Source: Bacillus pumilus
Lineage (GTDB): Bacteria > Bacillota > Bacilli > Bacillales > Bacillaceae
Assembly: GCF_024498355.1 (NCBI RefSeq)
Contig: NZ_CP101833.1
Coordinates: forward strand, 1,779,001 to 1,843,000
DNA: 64,000 nt
Reading direction: 5' to 3'
Below the pieces are notes generated by a model, which searched no databases, was not told where the DNA came from, and saw only the letters and a program-made list of their open reading frames with translations. Made by a program: the position numbers and the translations under genes. Shown one piece after another: positions 61,837-64,000 of the stretch; within the stretch, counting starts at the first letter, position 1; the number at the start of each line of letters is the position of its first letter.

Positions 61837-64000
61837 TTATACAGAAGCCGTAGCTTTATGAAACAATTGTCTCGTGTCTTTTTGGTTCTCGCGAAGCTCC
61901 CGCCAAGGCTCTTCATACGTTGAAAGTGCGATGTCCATTCTTTGGATTAATGCTTCGCGTTTCTCGTCATCTAAGAGTACGGATTTAATATGATCTAGTC
62001 CGAGTCGTTCGACCCAAGCAGACGTTCTCTCTAAATAATTTGCTGTTTCTCTGTAATATTGAAGGTAAGCTGCGGCTATTTGTTTTACTTCTTCTGCTGT
62101 ACTTACCTTCATCAATAAATCTCCAGCACGTAAATGTGTACCGCCATTTCCGCCGGCGTACAATTCAAATCCTCCATCAATCCCTACAATGCCAAGGTCT
62201 TTGATCCCTGATTCTGCACAGTTTCTAGGGCAAGCAGACACGGCCATTTTCACTTTATGTGGGGTAGCAAGTCCTTCGAATTTCTTTTCAAGCGCAATCC
62301 CAAGAGAAATGGAGTCCTGCGTTCCGAATCTGCAAAATTGTTCTCCGACACATGTTTTGACCGTTCTTAAAGACTTTCCATATGCATAACCAGATGGCAT
62401 ATCCAGATCCGCCCAGACTTTAGGTAAATCTTCTTTCTTTACACCTAGAAGGTCGATCCGCTGACCGCCAGTCATTTTCACAAGCGGTATTTGATATTTG
62501 TCGACGACGTCTGCTATTTTTCTCAGGTCGTTTGCATTTGTGACACCTCCATACATACGTGGAACAACGGAATAGGTGCCATCATTTTGAATATTGGCAT
62601 GCATACGTTCATTCACAAATCGTGAGCTCTTTTCATCTTTGTATTCAAGAGGGTGAAGCATGCCTAAATAATAATTCAGTGCCGGCCGGCATTTTGAACA
62701 GCCTTCCTCTGTCTCCCAGCCTAATACATTCATCACTTCTTTGACATGCTGCAAGCCTTTTTCTTTGATTTCATGAATCACTTCATCTCGTGAAAGAGTG
62801 GTGCAGGCACAGATGGTTTCTTTTTGCGCTGTGCGGTTCGCATCATCGCCTAAAGTGTGCCATAGAATCTCTTCGACAACGGGCTTGCAGCCTCCGCATG
62901 ATCGTGAGGCACTTGTACATTGCTTGACTTCCTGAATCGTTGTTAAGCCTTCTTCCTGAATGGCCTGCACAATCTGACCCTTTGATACACCATTACAGCC
63001 ACAAACGATATGGTCGTTTGCCATGCTCTCTATCGTGCTTTCTTGTGCCAGATCATTTGAGGTTAGGACGGATACCTTTTCCATATCCGACATATCTACA
63101 CCTTCTCTAATGTAGGAGAATAATCGAGGTCCATCACTTGTTTCTCCAAACATCACGGCGCCTACTAATCGGTTTTGCTGGAAGACTAGTTTTTGATAAA
63201 TGCCTTTTTGTTCGTCAAAAATCTTAATCGCTTTTTTCTCATCCTTTTCTATAAAATCACCAGCTGAAAACACGTCAACTCCTGATACTTTCAGCTGTGT
63301 CGACAGAACGGAGCCTTCATATGGAGCAGGTTTCATGTCACATACATGCTTTGCGAGCACATTCGCTTGGTCGTATAAAGGAGCGACAAGTCCGTACGTT
63401 TGCCCCCTGTGCTCTACACATTCTCCTACGGCATAAATGCCTGGGACACTTGTTTCCATAAAATCATTGACGATAATTCCTCTGTTGACTGCAAGACCAC
63501 TTGTTTCTGCAAGCATTTTACTTGGTTTAATTCCTACTGACATGACGACCAGGTCTGTCTCAAGTGTGGAGCCATCTGAAAATGTTAATCCTTCAACTCT
63601 TGTATCTCCTAAAATCTCATTTGTCTGTTTTCCCAACAGGAAGTTCATGCCCTGTGCTTCTAATGCTTTTTGAAGAAGCTGGCCTGCAATAGGATCTAGC
63701 TGGCGTTCCATTAAATGAGAGCTGAGGTGAATGACGGTCACTTCCATGCCTAAGTTTAATAGACCGCGTGCCGCTTCAAGTCCAAGGAGCCCGCCTCCAA
63801 TGACCGCTGCTTTTTTATACTTAGTGGAGGCATTCACCATTTTCTCAGTGTCTTGCAATGTACGAAAGGCTGTTACACCTTTTTTATCACTCCCTGGAAT
63901 TGGCAGGATAAATGGAAGAGAGCCCGTCGCTAAAATCAGCCGATCATAATGCACGTTCCGTCCTTGATCACTAATCACTGTTTGGCTCACTGTATCGATC
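61837..64000 (-). CDS. nasD: Nitrite reductase large subunit (5' end outside window)
   Basis: Assimilatory nitrite reductase, reduces nitrite to ammonium with NADH. 720 aa are visible and the frame is open to the right edge, so the N-terminal FAD start is missing (about 85-90 aa by comparison with the usual size of about 805). Order: pyridine nucleotide-disulfide oxidoreductase (YDRLILATGS; AVIGGGLLGLEAARGLLNLG), two BFD-type [2Fe-2S] domains (CGCNGVSKGQIVQAI with CGGCKP; CACTTLSRDEVIHEI with CSKCRP), a ferredoxin-like half and the siroheme/4Fe-4S cysteines in CVGEQFCRFG and VSACPRNCAESG. An internal GTG at 63990 is not the start. Confidence 0.95.
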   Translation of the reverse strand, partial: IDTVSQTVISDQGRNVHYDRLILATGSLPFILPIPGSDKKGVTAFRTLQDTEKMVNASTKYKKAAVIGGGLLGLEAARGLLNLGMEVTVIHLSSHLMERQLDPIAGQLLQKALEAQGMNFLLGKQTNEILGDTRVEGLTFSDGSTLETDLVVMSVGIKPSKMLAETSGLAVNRGIIVNDFMETSVPGIYAVGECVEHRGQTYGLVAPLYDQANVLAKHVCDMKPAPYEGSVLSTQLKVSGVDVFSAGDFIEKDEKKAIKIFDEQKGIYQKLVFQQNRLVGAVMFGETSDGPRLFSYIREGVDMSDMEKVSVLTSNDLAQESTIESMANDHIVCGCNGVSKGQIVQAIQEEGLTTIQEVKQCTSASRSCGGCKPVVEEILWHTLGDDANRTAQKETICACTTLSRDEVIHEIKEKGLQHVKEVMNVLGWETEEGCSKCRPALNYYLGMLHPLEYKDEKSSRFVNERMHANIQNDGTYSVVPRMYGGVTNANDLRKIADVVDKYQIPLVKMTGGQRIDLLGVKKEDLPKVWADLDMPSGYAYGKSLRTVKTCVGEQFCRFGTQDSISLGIALEKKFEGLATPHKVKMAVSACPRNCAESGIKDLGIVGIDGGFELYAGGNGGTHLRAGDLLMKVSTAEEVKQIAAAYLQYYRETANYLERTSAWVERLGLDHIKSVLLDDEKREALIQRMDIALSTYEEPWRELRENQKDTRQLFHKATASV

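Noticed and set aside
61837..64000. nasD as an N-terminally truncated pseudogene
   Set aside because: The frame stays open to the last base of the window; truncation is due to the window edge.

Overview
The window is ordinary chromosome of a low-GC, spore-forming Bacillus. Gene content, gene order and protein similarity fit the Bacillus pumilus group (B. pumilus / safensis / altitudinis). Many blocks match recognisable B. subtilis neighbourhoods: xynD, melREDCA, cysJI, yngJ-yngE with yngK, yngABC, ysfB-glcDF, a gerA-type operon, dacC and nasDE. They are rearranged relative to B. subtilis and interleaved with accessory sugar operons. I see no rRNA, tRNA, CRISPR array, prophage or insertion sequence.

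Layout. 1-3.6 kb: secreted arabinoxylan arabinofuranohydrolase (xynD) and a stand-alone methylmalonate-semialdehyde dehydrogenase. 3.6-9.3 kb: melR-melE-melD-melC-melA, an ABC importer plus GH4 alpha-galactosidase under a LacI-type regulator. 9.4-13.8 kb: an ascorbate-type PTS operon consisting of a PRD regulator with a built-in IIA domain, then IIB, IIC and an allulose-6-phosphate/pentulose-phosphate 3-epimerase. 13.9-16.1 kb: a MarR regulator divergent from a 14-TM multidrug exporter, with a perfect 25-bp palindrome between them. 16.1-20.7 kb: a fructose-family PTS, sugar-phosphate kinase and class II aldolase under an RpiR regulator, probably for tagatose.

20.8-25.6 kb: a phospholipase D-like synthase, two DUF606 membrane proteins flanking a Crp-type regulator, and an aldehyde dehydrogenase. 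25.7-29.3 kb: assimilatory sulfite reductase cysJI. 29.3-39 kb: an eight-gene leucine/isovalerate catabolic operon (yngJ-I-H-HB-G-F-E plus an acetyl/acetoacetyl-CoA-synthetase-like gene). 39-43 kb: yngK with a tyrosine phosphatase, a DeoR regulator and an unrecognised gene. 43-47 kb: glycolate oxidase glcDF with a CdaR-type regulator. 47-51 kb: a three-gene GerA-type germinant receptor with a probable sigma-G promoter.

51-54 kb: yngABC (GtrA, UTP-glucose-1-phosphate uridylyltransferase, DedA) and a HemD-like protein. 54-56.6 kb: an acetate transporter, a luciferase-like monooxygenase and a broken CxxC/collagen-like gene. 56.6-61.4 kb: a MATE exporter, the penicillin-binding protein DacC, pectin methylesterase and a YetF-like protein. 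61.5-64 kb: nasE and nasD (nitrite reductase); nasD runs off the right edge.

Physiologically this is a plant- and soil-associated profile. Secreted xylan and pectin enzymes and several PTS/ABC systems feed hexose and pentose phosphates into central metabolism, with cre-like sites suggesting CcpA control of three of the loci. Sulfite and nitrite reductases supply S and N, and a leucine degradation route ends in acetyl-CoA and acetoacetate. Nothing I see is an obviously new defence or mobile system. The most unusual items are the frameshifted CxxC/Gly-Pro gene with an intact strong terminator, a probable CTG-initiated PRD regulator, the DUF606-Crp-DUF606 sandwich, the Ula-type PTS paired with an epimerase, and a LexA-box-like sequence inside the dacC promoter.
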